Assembly (NCBI RefSeq): GCF_024679245.1
Contig: NC_090176.1
Span: forward strand, 21,130,793-21,194,792
DNA: 64,000 bases
Direction: 5' to 3'
Source of the DNA: Pseudorasbora parva
Taxonomy: Eukaryota; Chordata; Actinopteri; Cypriniformes; Gobionidae
Under the pieces are notes generated by a model. The model made no database searches. It was not told the origin of the DNA and saw nothing but the letters and a program-made list of their open reading frames with translations. Positions 1 through 22,700 of this stretch are shown in pieces. The first letter of the stretch is position 1. Each line of letters starts with the position of its first letter. The position numbers and the translations under genes were made by a program.

Positions 1-129
1 TTCATGCTTATACAGATAAATATATATCTATTTAAATAAATGCTGTGAAAGTGTGTATGCTTAGAAAACCACAGAAGACTTCTCTGAATTTCTACTGCAC
101 TAAAGCAAAAATAATAATCTCTCTCTTAC

Positions 130-2609
130 CAAGCCAGAACTTCCACAGATTATCATCATTCATGATGTCATTAAAAGTACAGCGCCAAAATAAGCCCTCG
201 TGATGAAAGGTAATGTTCTGGTCGTCACTAACTTGGTCCTGACCCTGGTTGACCACGACATCACCTCGCTGTAAAGGAGCAGAGAGCAGAGGTCAGAGAG
301 CAACAGACAACTGTGGCGCAGCCCATGAAATTACAATATTTAAAACAGAAAATCAAATTGAAGCCTGATTTAAATTAAAAAATCTATGGATGGACAGGAC
401 ACATCATGCTTTTGACGTGTTTAGATGCACATTACAAAAAGAATGCCAAGGACATGGCATTATGGATTGGAATGGAGGTGATTTATGTCATATGACTTAA
501 CCCTGCTGGGAAATCCACCTTAAACTGGTAGCTATTATCTGGTTGACTAGCAACCATGTTTCAAAATAATAGCATGGACCACTTTAGACCAGCTAATGGC
601 CAACTAAGTACCAGGCTAGTCGTCTAGAAACCAGCTATCATGTTACAAAACACAGCTTATAGCAGAAATCTTCAAGAGAAGTGTGTACTAGACCCTGGGC
701 CATCCCAAGCATGGGGCGTGGCCCACGGCGAGGTAGCGGAAATGGGGCCCCCCTCAGTCCATTCAGGGCCATCCTTAGGGTGGTGCAACTGATGGGACGA
801 GACCCCCGGAACATGATCACGAATAGACCAAGAGGGAACCTGTGGGGGCGGGGGTGGCTCTTGGTGGTGGGGTTCTCGATCTGTCCACGATAGGGGGGAT
901 GTCACACTAGATACACCACCCAGGGACAGACCTGACTAGACCAATGCAAGTGAGTAGTGCAATTAACCCCAGCAACAACAAAAAAAATCAGAATTAAGAT
1001 ATATGCACCAATAATCAAGATATACAGAATTTGTATGATGCATGATAAAAGTTCAGCTTTCCTTTAGACTTCCTGTTGGCGCTGTTGACATATAAAATTT
1101 GCGCGAGGGTCTTGAGAAGGCACTAGTTGTGCTTGACCTATTAAACTCCCTTTTCATCCATATTTCACACACAATCACACATTGTAAACCCCAATGCTTA
1201 AAATAAAGAGCCAACTTAAATTAAACTAATTATTTCAATCAAATTAACTTTTATGAGTATTTAGCACTTTCTCTTTCTTTTGAGTTAAAAAAAACTGAAA
1301 CATTTTGATAAATCTGAATTAATTAATTTTGTTGAGGTTTATTAACTTGTTTCTTTTATATTGTTCCTGGTATTTCTATTTCCCAGCATGCTTTGACATG
1401 ACACTCAAAAGGAGTAGATGCTTAAGTGGTTTATTTCTTTATTTTGCAATATTAAATGTTAAGTGAGGGACTCTTCTAAATGTTGCTATGCTAATTTAAG
1501 AGTTTCTCTTATGTGGGGGGTACCATCATGGTGACGAGTGGAGCATGAGCTCGGTTTGGGAACAGACTTGTCAATTGCCATTCAAATTCAGCAATTGATT
1601 TACTATGCTGATGCTATCAAATCATTGTTTCAGCATTTATTGTATTAGCTAGTTAAAGCTACCCGAAAAATATGTATTAATTAATTTATGAGAGATTTAT
1701 TAAAGAGATTAATTAATTTATGAATGAGCTTACTAAAATATTTTAAGTAAAGAACAATTAAATTGTTTGAGTATTAAAATTTTGATTACCGGATTATCTT
1801 TATTTTTTTGCCAACTTATTCAGGTTTACAGTGCCTCCAACACACTCATGTATCTTCTTACTGATGGTTAAGTTCATACTTTATTATTATTTTTTTAAAT
1901 CATGTACTTCCATAAAACTCCCATTGTATGGATTCATACAAAATCGCCACCTCATTAAATAGTAAAAAAAAAAAAAAAAAAAACATTCTTCATTGGATTG
2001 AGTTGGGAGCATCTCACTTTTCCCTCCCAATCCTTAATGAGGGAAACCTAATTCATGTGTGACTCCTATGAATAGACACTGCACTGAGATTCCTGTTTGG
2101 TTATTTAGTATTAAGTGTGGCATCAGACTACAGCATGTGATAGTCCACACTCAAGATACTCAGAGACTGTAAATACTGACGTACAAGGATGTCATATGAC
2201 TGTCACTGCTTAGAAACCAAATATGCCCATGACTGCTTCATTATCTTGCTTCAGCTTCAAAGAGCAGAAATATAGTAAAATAAAAGAGATATACTAAAAT
2301 CTAAAACACATAGTTCTGAAGGGAGCCGTTTCATTTATATATTTTTAAATAGACCATCCCTTAATGTCTTATGATAATGTCCTAGAAGTTATACTGATAT
2401 CAATAAAATACTCATCCATGTAAATTTTTTTCCTTATGCCAAAAAAGGACTAAAACAACACCCACCTCCAAAGTAACCGGACCATTTGAATGTGAATTGC
2501 AGGTCTCTGATGCCAAGAGCCAATAGTCCGTGCCAAAAGACAAAAGAATGAACAGAGTTGCCAAGGCACCAAAGAGCCCAGCAAAAAATAGTGCCACATG
2601 TAACTTCAT
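130..2609 (-). CDS. tmem182: Transmembrane protein 182, 5' part (coding exons 1-2)
   Basis: Coding exons at 2466..2609 and 130..268, read leftwards; later exons are outside the window. Exon 1 (48 codons) starts with the ATG at 2609. It encodes a hydrophobic first membrane segment followed by FGTDYWLLASE, which I recognise as the N-terminus of TMEM182 (claudin/PMP22-like four-pass family). It ends in phase 0 at GAG|GTGGGT. Exon 2 opens after CTCCTTTACAG and encodes the first extracellular loop, including NITFHHEGLFWRC with the W-x-C pattern typical of the superfamily, and stops at CTT G|GTAAGA in phase 1. The two phases join without a break. In mammals the gene is muscle-expressed and its product has been described as regulating myogenesis through integrin; that is family knowledge, not visible here. 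Nothing looks broken. The gene is head to head with mfsd9. Confidence 0.9.
269..2465 (-). other. tmem182 intron 1
   Basis: The 2.2-kb intron between the two tmem182 exons. It is mostly AT-rich and non-coding. Unusual parts are a GC-rich stretch at about 680-900 with short open frames on both strands but no recognisable protein, a poly(A) run near 1965-1983, and a repeat at about 1195-1425 whose inverted relative lies at about 53530-53757 in the inpp4a 5' region. Confidence 0.6.
1195..1425 (+). repeat. Interspersed repeat, copy 1 (inverted copy near 53.6 kb)
   Basis: This segment carries landmarks such as AGAGCCAACTTAAATTAA, a TTTGAGTT block and CCCAGCATGCTTTGACATGACACTC. They reappear as reverse complement, in reverse order, at 53530-53757. 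No coding potential is seen. It is probably a short non-autonomous element; the family was not named. Confidence 0.5.
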
Positions 2610-3158
2610 GATGGCAATCTTAGAGCGCTACTTTTTAACTGCTTGTTAAATAGTCTCTCCTCCTTCCCACATGAAGAAGTCACTGAAATTACGTAACTCC
2701 TCACAATGTGCGTGATAAATAGTCCAGTTATGCTCAGCAAGGTTTACAGTATGTTCACACACACAAATGGCTGTTCTAGAACTCTTCCTTGCTCCAGTGT
2801 CTATGTGTGTGTGTGTCAGTGTCCTCTCCCTTAGCCAGAGCAGGACCTGGCATTGGGTGGGGAGTGGGTTTCATGACAGCACACCAGCGTAGAGCTGCCC
2901 ATTGGGCTATTTTGGTCAGTTGAGTGAAGGTGCCTGCTGCCTCTCTCAGAGGAGTGGTTTAAGAATGGGATTACAGAAGGGAGACGAGTGGACCAAAATA
3001 TCCCCTGCAGGAAAATCAGCTGAGATAGGAATGAAAATGAAGACACTAGAGGTGTCTATCACAAATCCCACACTGATGTAAATGTACTTGAAATGTACTT
3101 GATTTTTCTTTTGCAAGTTTTTGCATGCATAATTTTCAAGTAAATTTCACATATAGAA

Positions 3159-3470
3159 TTAAAGGGATAGTTCACCCCAAAATGAAAATTTGATGTTTAT
3201 CCGCTTACCCCCAGGGCATCCAAGATATAAATGATTTTGTTTCTTTAGTAGAACAAAAATGAAGATTTTCACTCCAACCGTTGCAGTCTGTAAGTCGTAT
3301 AATGCATGTGAATGGAAGCAAAATCTATGATAGGAAAAACAAAACATGCACAGACAAATCCATATTAAACCCTGCGGCTCTTCACGGCACATTGATGTCT
3401 TAGACACAAAACGATCGGTTTGTGTGAGAAACCGAACAGTATTCATGTAATTTTGACCTCTAATACACCA
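3159..3470 (+). repeat. Palindromic TTAA mini-transposon, half copy
   Basis: Starts with TTAAAGGGATAGTTCACCCC, the terminus shared by a family repeated many times in this window, and continues through CCCCAGGGCATCCAAGAT and GTTTGTGTGAGAAACCGAACAG. The same inner landmarks occur around 51.7-53.4 kb, so the two belong to the same subfamily. The opposite arm is not seen here, so the copy is truncated. No coding function. Confidence 0.6.
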
Positions 3471-4091
3471 CTATGTCCAACAGCCTTCAGTGCATGATCA
3501 CTTCCGGTAAGTGAGGTCAATGTACAAGATCTGGCGTAGTTTACTCAAGCGGCGGAAGTAATCTCTCGAGCATATTTCTATGCCACATCATGTACTTTTA
3601 AAGTGTATGCTTTACTTCGAAATATCTAGGTAAATAACAAAAACATGTAACAAGTAGCTCAGCACCTGAACACAGAGACCTCAATACTACACAATGACTA
3701 CACAGTCGATGGATGAATGTCATTTTGAGTAGAAAATTAGCTCCAAATGTCACATAATGGCAAGTTACTAAACCTAACAGCAAAAGCAATGATAAAACAG
3801 TGAAAAAAGTGCATGGGGACACGAGTATTAGAAAAGATGAGTAGTTTTACTTAATTTTATAATGTTGATATTTACGCTAAAACTAATTTTTTTTTCCTTG
3901 CCTGAACTTTTTCATGTATAAATTACACTTGTATTTTCTGTATTTACTTTACTACAGAATTTATTTTATCAGTGACCAACTGAGAACTGATGAAGTTAGG
4001 ATATTAAGACAAATTCTATACATCCATTTCTAAATATTATATGGATACAAATTACATACGCACTGTAAAAGTTTGTTAGTTATTTTGCAAG

Positions 4092-4580
4092 AAATTTATA
4101 TTCAGCAAGGATGCATTAAATTGATCAAAGGTGACAGTAAAAATATTTATAATATTACAAAAAGTATATTTCAAATAAATGCTGTTTTATTGTTTTACTT
4201 TCTAACTTTCTATTTATCAAAGAATCCTGAAACAAAATAATCCGCAAACATATTAAGCAGAACAACTGAATTGAAATTATATAATAAAAAAATGTTTATT
4301 GACCACCAAATTAGTATATTAGAATGATTTCAGAAGGCTCATGTGACACTGAAGACTGAAGTAATGATGCTAAAAATTCAGCTTTGCGTCACCAGAATAA
4401 AATACATATAATCACAGAATAAAATACATTTTAAAATATATTCAAATAGAAGACAGTTATTTTTAATTGTAAAAGTTCTCAATATGTAAGGTCTACCTAT
4501 GTACTGTATTTTTGGTCAAATAAATGCAGCCTTGATGAACATTCTTATTTCAAAAAATCTTACCAACCCCAAAATTTAAC
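4092..4580 (+). repeat. Dispersed repeat, TTCAGCAAGGATGC family, near-complete copy
   Basis: Begins with TTCAGCAAGGATGCATTAAA and runs through AAATAAATGCTG, GAATGATTTCAGAAGG, a GACACTGAAGACTG block and AAATAAATGCAGCC to a CCAACCCC end. The same ordered landmarks occur at 17530-17800, 18875-19225, 23413-23525 and, reversed, near 44.8, 46.6 and 60-61 kb. It is an abundant cyprinid-type repeat with no open frame. Confidence 0.6.
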
Positions 4581-6177
4581 TGCTCCCACTGTATTGTAGG
4601 ACTTCAGATTCCACTTGGATCTATCGATTGAAACCATCAGTACATGGGGAAAAGAGAATATAAGCTCATTATATTTCAAGTGGGGCATTTTGCACTGAGC
4701 AGATAAACCTGTGACCAATTATCACTGTGCTGTGAATGAAGGCCAGAGCCACTGAAGAGGACACAAGGCTGTCCAAATGGGCTTTGCCTATAAGACATGC
4801 TTGATTTGAGCTGGGTACGTGGAGAGACATTTAGGGCTTAGAGATACAGGAGAAAAATATGCAAGCTAAAATTAAAAATAATTACAGCATATGTCCATTG
4901 ATGACTGCAAGTGGTGAAAGTCTTTTCTGGTGTAGTAATGACCGTCTGTGGTGTTTCTGTAAAGCAGAGCAGGAGCCGTTTTATATAGAGTCCCATGTAG
5001 AGCTAAATTTATCTCGGTATCTTGTTATAATACTGAGAAACAATGGTCCTGTTCATCTGTACAGAAAGACAAAGTTAGTGCTACTTTAATGTTGATTTGG
5101 ATTTATTATCTTATTTAAAATTGTTATATGCTCTGTTAAGCATTCCTTTAGCACAAGATGTGAGGACTATTTGTGAGGGTTCATGCGAGTGTGTTTATGT
5201 GAACTGTCTTGGGAACATCACTACAGCTGCACTGGAATGATCAAGTGTCATGGCTTCCCCAATTCCAAATCAAAGTCGGAGAGGATTTTTTAAACAAAAT
5301 TTCATAAGGCAGTTTAGCTCTAAAATGACCATGACTTAAGCTTGGATTGAGACATGCTCACTTGATAGGCTACTACAACATGTGAATAATCTTACACAGT
5401 CAGAAAAGAAGAAAAAACTGTAAGATTTATATATCAAGGCATTTTATCATTATGTGAGAAATATAAATAGGAGTTAATGCAAGATCTCTAACACATAGCT
5501 CCCACCCTCTTACCCACTTAAGTGGTACAATCTGACAAAGATCAAGAAGACTGCCAGAAGATGGAGCTCAAGTGCAGAGCAACTACAGCGTACTGTAACG
5601 TTATACGGTATTGTAAAATGCAATAAACTAGAAACACAATACTCCGTTACTAGAACGTGTATTTAATAACCAAGAGAACTACACTGCTGACAATGATATT
5701 TGTGGTTAGACTATAGCCTAGATAGAATATTAGAATATTTTATAGAATAGATCAGGTTAGACATCAACCTACCTACATATAGCCTATGAGAAGAAAAAAA
5801 TAAGATAAATTGTATAGATAATTTAGCTTGTTTGAAGCAAAAACTCGCTTAATTTTCTGAGTACAATTTTGTGATATTTTTTCAATATTTAAACTAGAAA
5901 CAAGACAAGTAAATACTAAGGTAAAAGAGCATTTTTGCTAATGCTAAACTGGCGCTATTTAATATTGCTATAACGTTAGCTATACATTTTTACGGTCTAT
6001 GGGCTACAGCCACCCCCAAGCCCCGGTGTAGCGCCGTCACTGCTATCAAAAGGGATGGATACTCACTGAACACTTGATGTTTTTTGGAAAAAAAAATCAC
6101 ACTAACTTACTGCCTTGAAGAACTTGCTAAAGAGCTACCGCCTAACGTTAGCTCGTCAGTGGCAATCCACCTGTCAC

Positions 6178-6370
6178 GTGGCCACGCCCTTAATTATGCA
6201 GAACTTTAATGCTTAATATAATTTAAACAGATTAATTATAAAATCACCCCCTTGCAGTTGTCATGAAGGGCAAAATTAGCTCTATATACCAAAACCACTT
6301 TTTGTAGGCTGTAAAAAAAATTTTTAACATGGGGTAGCTGATGTGACTACCCCTTTTGGAGCCAAAACCC
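6178..6370 (+). repeat. Interspersed repeat in the mfsd9 upstream region
   Basis: Shares a long colinear similarity with 58582-58810: CACGCCCTTAATTATGCAGAA, then TGTCATGAAGG, CAAAATTAGC, CCAAAACCAC and ACATGGGG in the same order and spacing. It ends about 300-370 bases before the mfsd9 start codons, so it may supply part of the mfsd9 5' flank. Confidence 0.55.
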
Positions 6371-6744
6371 TAGCGGACAGACTAGTCGATGATCGCAATT
6401 CAAATACAGCGCGTCTGCTCGATGCATAGGCTCGATGCCTTCATTCACTGGACTGTACCATAAACAGGAGATCATGTACAGTAAATTAACCACCATTAGC
6501 ATTTTATCATGTGAAAACCCTCCCATTCGTATGCACAAAATGAGTTACCTCTCTTTTAATTTAAAAAAAAACAGCCCGCACAGAATAATCGTGATTTCCA
6601 CGAGGATGTCACTCTGATTACACACCGTGCGCCGCTCTTAAGGGGACAGATGGTCTAATCCTCGTGATGTTTCCTGGTGAGCAGCATAGCAACGCTGTCC
6701 GTCGCTTCCGCGTTGACTGCAGTTCTCTCTGTCAATGCGGGAGA

Positions 6745-16889
<10,145 letters not shown>

Positions 16890-17488
16890 GGTGTAAACCA
16901 CTCAAAGTGAAGAAAAGATAAAGGACTGGGATGGCAGCTGTCTTTTTTTCCTCTCAGGTGATGTGATCGTGGGAGTTTGGATCTGTATACCAGCTATAGA
17001 ATGTCAGGACGTATATGTGAGACGGCCGTCTGTAAGGCTGCCTCCTGTGCCGCCATGCTGAAAGAGAGCAATTGCCTGTGCAAATGCAGACAGACAGAGT
17101 CTGATGCAAAGTCTTATCAGATGAATGTTTATATCAGAACATTTTGTTGTTGGTTCACCACCAATGGCAGGACTAGAGTAAAACCAAGGATGTTCAATTT
17201 CAAAGCATCAGAAGTGGGACATTCATTGTTGAAAAACGTTTATGTGATTCCTGTCCAAATTTCACACTAGTCACATGGGAAAGGTAAGGTTTACATGCTT
17301 CCAAGAAATCAATTTAGCATTTTAGGAGGGATAAACTTAACTACAGTACATGGAGTTTTACCTCACTGTGGCATTGGTACTCATTTAACCACTATTTATC
17401 TTTGGAGTACTTCAGAATACTCACTTCCTTCTGTGTTTTAAAATGTAAAAGTCGTACAGTTGCCCAAAAGGCTAGCAATAATGTTTTC

Positions 17489-17494
17489 AATAAA
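17489..17494 (+). promoter_or_regulatory. Candidate mfsd9 polyadenylation signal
   Basis: AATAAA, 600 bases after the mfsd9 stop codon and the first such hexamer on the plus strand there. A second AATAAA lies near 17976. Confidence 0.5.
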
Positions 17495-17529
17495 ACTGTT
17501 GACAATCTGATCACAAACACTACTGGTCA

Positions 17530-17800
17530 ATAGTATTAAATGATGTCGTTGTTTTTATTATTGTTCAGCAAGGATGCAGTAAATTGATCAGTGACAATGA
17601 AGACATTTAAAATCTTTCAAAAGATTTCTCTTTCACATAAATGTTATATTAAAATAGAAAAGGTATTTTAAATTGTAATATGTCAGACTATTACTGTTTT
17701 ACTGTATGTTTGATTAAATAAATGCAGCCTTGGTGAGCAAAAGAGGTTTCTTTCCAAATCATAAATCATATCAATCCCAAACTTTTGAATGGTAGTGCAT
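17530..17800 (+). repeat. Dispersed repeat, TTCAGCAAGGATGC family
   Basis: Internally shortened copy: TTCAGCAAGGATGCAGTAAATTG at the start, AAATAAATGCAGCCTTGGTGAGC in the middle and CCAAACTTTTGAATGGTAGTG at the end. It lies between the convergent mfsd9 and slc9a2 genes. Confidence 0.65.
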
Positions 17801-18032
17801 TTGTGGGAGAGAAAAAAAAAATTTCTTTTAGTATTGTTTTTGTTCCAATTTTTATCATCATCTGAATGGATGTTGTTATAAGGGTTTTTTTGTTCATATC
17901 AGTAATAGTGTTCACACCTCAGCATAATTACACATATTTTTGTCTAAGAACATAATGTTTTTTTTCTTCTATCAAATAAAAATAAAAGTAGCCTGAGCCT
18001 ACTCCGAATTCCACCATCAAGTAATGGTTTAA

Positions 18033-18038
18033 TTTATT
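18033..18038 (-). promoter_or_regulatory. Candidate slc9a2 polyadenylation signal
   Basis: TTTATT on the plus strand reads AATAAA on the minus strand, about 330 bases after the slc9a2 stop codon. Confidence 0.45.
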
Positions 18039-18368
18039 ACATTTAGCTGTGCCTAAATAATGTAATTAACTTCAATAAATAAATACTAATGTTCAATTCG
18101 GTAAATTAAAATAATAATAAAAATATATAAAGGAAAATGACAATGCACCCAATTTAAAATTTAAATGCACATGAAGCATACATTGTGTGGTTTTAATGTC
18201 ACAATTTCTGATGGCTTTAGTGTGATAGAAAGCTCTTATGTAAATTCTCATGTAGGAATATTTTGGGATTGTGTTAAACATGGAATAAATTATGCCCTTT
18301 CTCTCTAGCGAGTGTTTTAGTTGTGTAATCTCGTCCACATGTAATAGCAGTACAGCTGTATTAACAGA

Positions 18369-18735
18369 TCAGCGTGGTGGTCTCCTCATTAAAGGCCGTT
18401 GTACATCATTCTGTGGTTTCTGTACCCATGTGTGAGGAGACGGCTGTTCCTCACCCTCACAGTCTTTTTCACTATAGTTTCTAGACGAGTCATGAGGCAT
18501 ATTTGAGGTCTGATGTCCTGAATGGCTGATGTTTGACCTCACATGTGACGTCCTGTAGTCCCTCTGCTCCTCATTTTGTTCATCCAGCATGTTCACAGAG
18601 GAAGCCACTTCCTTCAGGGCATCTAGCGGCCTTAGAGACTTCACTGATTTAGATGACAATCTTTGTGGATGCCTGAACATGGGCCTGTTTGACGGATAGT
18701 CAATCTCGGTTTCTGTATCACCATCTCCTAAAAAG

Positions 18736-18833
<98 letters not shown>

Positions 18834-19618
18834 TTCCTTGACCTACATAAATGTAAAACTCTCCTCTAGATGTTCATTAGAAAAGCATGACAAATAACCA
18901 CATAATTATTTCTATTTCACATAAATGCTGTTCTTTTGAATTCATCCAACAATTTTGAAAAAATTGATCACGTTTTTTTACTAAAATATTAAGCAGCACA
19001 ACTGTTTTCAACATTGATAATAATAAAAAATGTTTTTTGAGCAGAAAATTTGCATGTTACAATGATTTCTGAAGGATCATCTGACACAGAAGACTGATGC
19101 TGAAAAGCATTGCCATCACAGGAATACATTTCAGTGTAATGTATATGAAATAAATGCAGTCTTACTGAGTAAAAGAGATTTCATCTTAACAAATCTTACC
19201 AACCTCAAACTTTGGAACGCTAGGGCATTTATCTCACTTCGTCATATTAAACAAAGTTTTAAATTGTGAAGAGACATAATTGAGGTCTTGTACATTTGGC
19301 GTATACATTCCACGACATTGCACACTCGTACTATTTATACGCATTTATGTGTGATCGGGTTGGTAAGTCAGTTGCTGTCTCTATGCAAAACCTGTAGGAC
19401 CAGAGGGTGAGCTAGATTTGGTTCAATAACTGCTATAATACTGTATATATTCTCTCACCGCTGTGACCGAATCTCCCTGGAGGAAATCCAGAGTTCAGAC
19501 TCTGACCCATTGGCAGAGACAAAAACTTCCGAGACATTTTTGGAGCATTCTGGTGCAGCAGAGAAGAGCAAGGAAAAGGTCAGTGACAGAAAATAAGACT
19601 AATGTCCATATTGAGTCA

Positions 19619-19702
<84 letters not shown>

Positions 19703-22700
19703 TCTACAAATCACTATGTGTAACATTTGATTTTAAATGACATCCTTTTGTTGTTTTTTGTACCCTGTATAAATAAGTGCTCTCATTGTAGTGTTACATA
19801 CAGTGCCATGGAAGCTTCCGGCTCTGAGGCTGCGTCGTAAGCTTGTGTGCCTCCTTATCAGGATCTCTCTGGCTGTGATATCATTGGGTAATGAATGCTT
19901 ATTGGTATAAGATACTGTCTGTGAAGCATAATCAATAAAAAACAATTGTGAAATATTGCAAGGGACAATAAATTAGTAAAATAAACATTAATCATTTTAT
20001 GGCCCACTACTTAATCCACATACAAAACTGAATTATTTAAGAAAACATTAAACTTTTCTATAAAACATAGTCTTTGTTCAGTGTAACATGTTTCTGGACC
20101 ATATAACATCATCACAAATTTACCACAAAAATAGCTGTCGTTCATTACCCTAAATATAATTAATTTGTAATTAATTAATTTATTAGTCAAATTGTAGCTA
20201 TGGTACTGGGATGTTCTGAAACTTCATATTAAGCACACCCTTTTTTGTGGCATTTTTGGTTGTTGACTTCACTTTGATAATTACCTTTATTATAACAACC
20301 TTTATAATTATTTCTAAAAATACACCTTTAGTGCATTACTTTGCATATTGTTATACATAGTGTCCCCAGTCTGACTCAAATCATGGGATGCTTCCATGCT
20401 AAAAAGTGTCTCTAGCGTCAGTTGCTAGAGCACCTCTTGAGGCCAGGGGAGTGAGGTTTACCCATACAGCTCTCCCTAGCTTGTCTCCATTAAACTCACC
20501 CCCCTAAACCTCACTCTCATTCAGGTCATGGCATCAAATGTAACCTGTCCTACTAGACCTGCTCAGAGCAGATTTGTACTGGGGTCTCTTGTGTGAGAGG
20601 CAGGTACTTTAACAAGGACACTAAAGACCGCAGTAAGCGTCAGTTGCTAGAGCGCCCCTAAACCTCACTCCTCTAAAACCTCACTCCCATCCGGGTCACA
20701 TGCAGCACCAAATGTAACCTGTCCTTCTCTACCCACTCCGAGCAGGATTCGAACCGGCGTGGGTGGCAGGCACCTTAAGGACACTAAAGGCTGCAGCCTT
20801 TAGCGTCAGTCGCTAGCATGCCTCTTGAGGCCAGGCGAGTGAGGTTTACACAGCTCTTGCTAGCTTGCTTCTGTAACAATAGCAAAGCTATGATAGAAAA
20901 ATATTTGAATTTGGATTTGAATTTACTATAACTAACCTAAATAACATAGAATTTGAAGTACTTAGTGTTGTTTTCTAAAATTTTGTTTCAGCAATACCAA
21001 TATTGTACGTTCTGTCACAACTCACTCTCTGTCTGATCTTGTACATGTTTTTCGATAAGAGTTTGTGCATATTTGTCACATCAGATGGCAAAATCTTCTT
21101 CCTTGAGGCATTCTTTGTCTCTTCACTATAAAAGATAACAGAGAACAGAAATCAACTGGAAGCAAATCATTGTGATACTCCTGTGACCATCTGGAAATGA
21201 TTGCTAAATTCAGACAAAGTAAAACTAGTTTCTGAGATTTCTAAGAAGCACAGGATAGTAAAAGAAGTGACTGTGCATAAAGGAGACGTACTGTAATGAA
21301 ATTAAAGAGGGAGCTGCGCTGATGTCACCAGACATTGTGTCCAGAATCTCCATGGCGTTCTGAAGCTCCAGTTTCTTATACAGAGCCACAATGCTCGACT
21401 CTGGACGACTATCACGGATTAAAATCTTGCGAATGATCCGGTTATTAAACTTCATGAACCTGACAATCGAAGAGTTTATAGATCAAAACAAATGAATCTC
21501 AAAATCAACATCACATATAACAGATAACAGTATGTACTGGACTTTGTACATTTATATTTTACTCCCACATATAAACTGAGTCACTGAATAAATATAGTTT
21601 TCCAAAAAAAATCCAAAACTAAAGTTTGCAAGGGTAATAGCTGTGGTAGTAACTAACAGAATATTCTTTATGATAAATTAATTTAAATAAAGTGCCTTGC
21701 GAATGTATTCGGCCCCGTTGAACTTTGCGACCTTTTGCCACATTTCAGGCTTCAAACATAATAATATGAAACTGTAATTTTTTGTGAAGAATCAACAACA
21801 AGTGGGACACAATCATGAAGTGGAACGACATTTATTGGATATTTCAAACTTTTTTAACAAATCAAAAACTGAAAAATTGGGCGTGCAAAATTATTCGGCC
21901 CCCTTAAGATAATACTTTGTAGCGTCACCTTTTGCTGCGATTACAGCTGTAAGTCGCTTAAGGTATGTCTCTATCAGTTTTGCACATCGAGAGTCTGACA
22001 TTTTTGCCCATTCCTCCTTGCAGAACAACTCAGTGAGGTTGGATGGAGAGCGTTTGTGAACAGCAGTTTTCAGTTCTTTCCAAAGATTCTCGATTGGATT
22101 CAGGTCTGGACTTTGACTTGGCCATTCTAACACCTGGATATGTTTATTTTTGAACCATTACATTGTAGATTTTGCTTTATGTTTTGGATCATTGTCTTGT
22201 TGGAAGACAAATCTCCGTCCTATACGACTGATTGTTGTCCTATGGACAGAGTCTCCCACCTCAGCTGTAGATCTCTGCAGTTCATCCAGAGTGATCATGG
22301 GCCTCTTGGCTGCATCTCTGATCAGTCTTCTCCTTGTGTGAACTGAAAGTTTAGAGGGACGGCCAGGTTTTAGTAGATTTGCAGTGGTCTGATACTCCTT
22401 CCATTTCAATATTATCGCTTGCACAGTGCTCATTGGGATGTTTAAAGCTTGGGAAATCTTTTTGTATCCAAATCTGGCTTTAAACTTCTCCCCAACAGTA
22501 TCTCGGACCTGCCTGGTGTGTTCCTTGTTCTTCATGATGCTCTCTGCGCTTTAAACGGACCTCTGAGACTATCACAGTGCAGGTGCATTTATACGGAGAC
22601 TTGATTACACACAGGTGGACTCAATTTATCATCATTAGTCATTTAGGTCAACATTGGATCATTCAGAGATCCTCACTGAACTTCTGGAGAGAGTTTGCTG

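Larger units (their letters stand above)
2610..6177. other. Intergenic region between tmem182 and mfsd9 (head to head)
   Basis: About 4 kb separates the two divergent start codons. No exon was recognised here. It contains a palindrome-type mini-transposon half copy (3159-3470) and an abundant dispersed repeat (4092-4580). A CAGCTG E-box at about 3018 and AT-rich near-matches to a MEF2 site (around 2645 and 2715, both imperfect) lie upstream of tmem182. They would suit a muscle gene but are too short to be strong evidence. Confidence 0.4.
16890..18032. other. mfsd9 3' UTR and convergent intergenic region
   Basis: About 1.5 kb separates the mfsd9 stop from the slc9a2 stop on the opposite strand. 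It holds the candidate poly(A) signals of both genes and one dispersed repeat copy (17530-17800). No further gene was recognised. Confidence 0.55.

Noticed and set aside
2831..3046. 71-codon minus-strand frame upstream of tmem182
   Set aside because: The tmem182 start at 2609 matches the family N-terminus, and this frame has no recognisable content.
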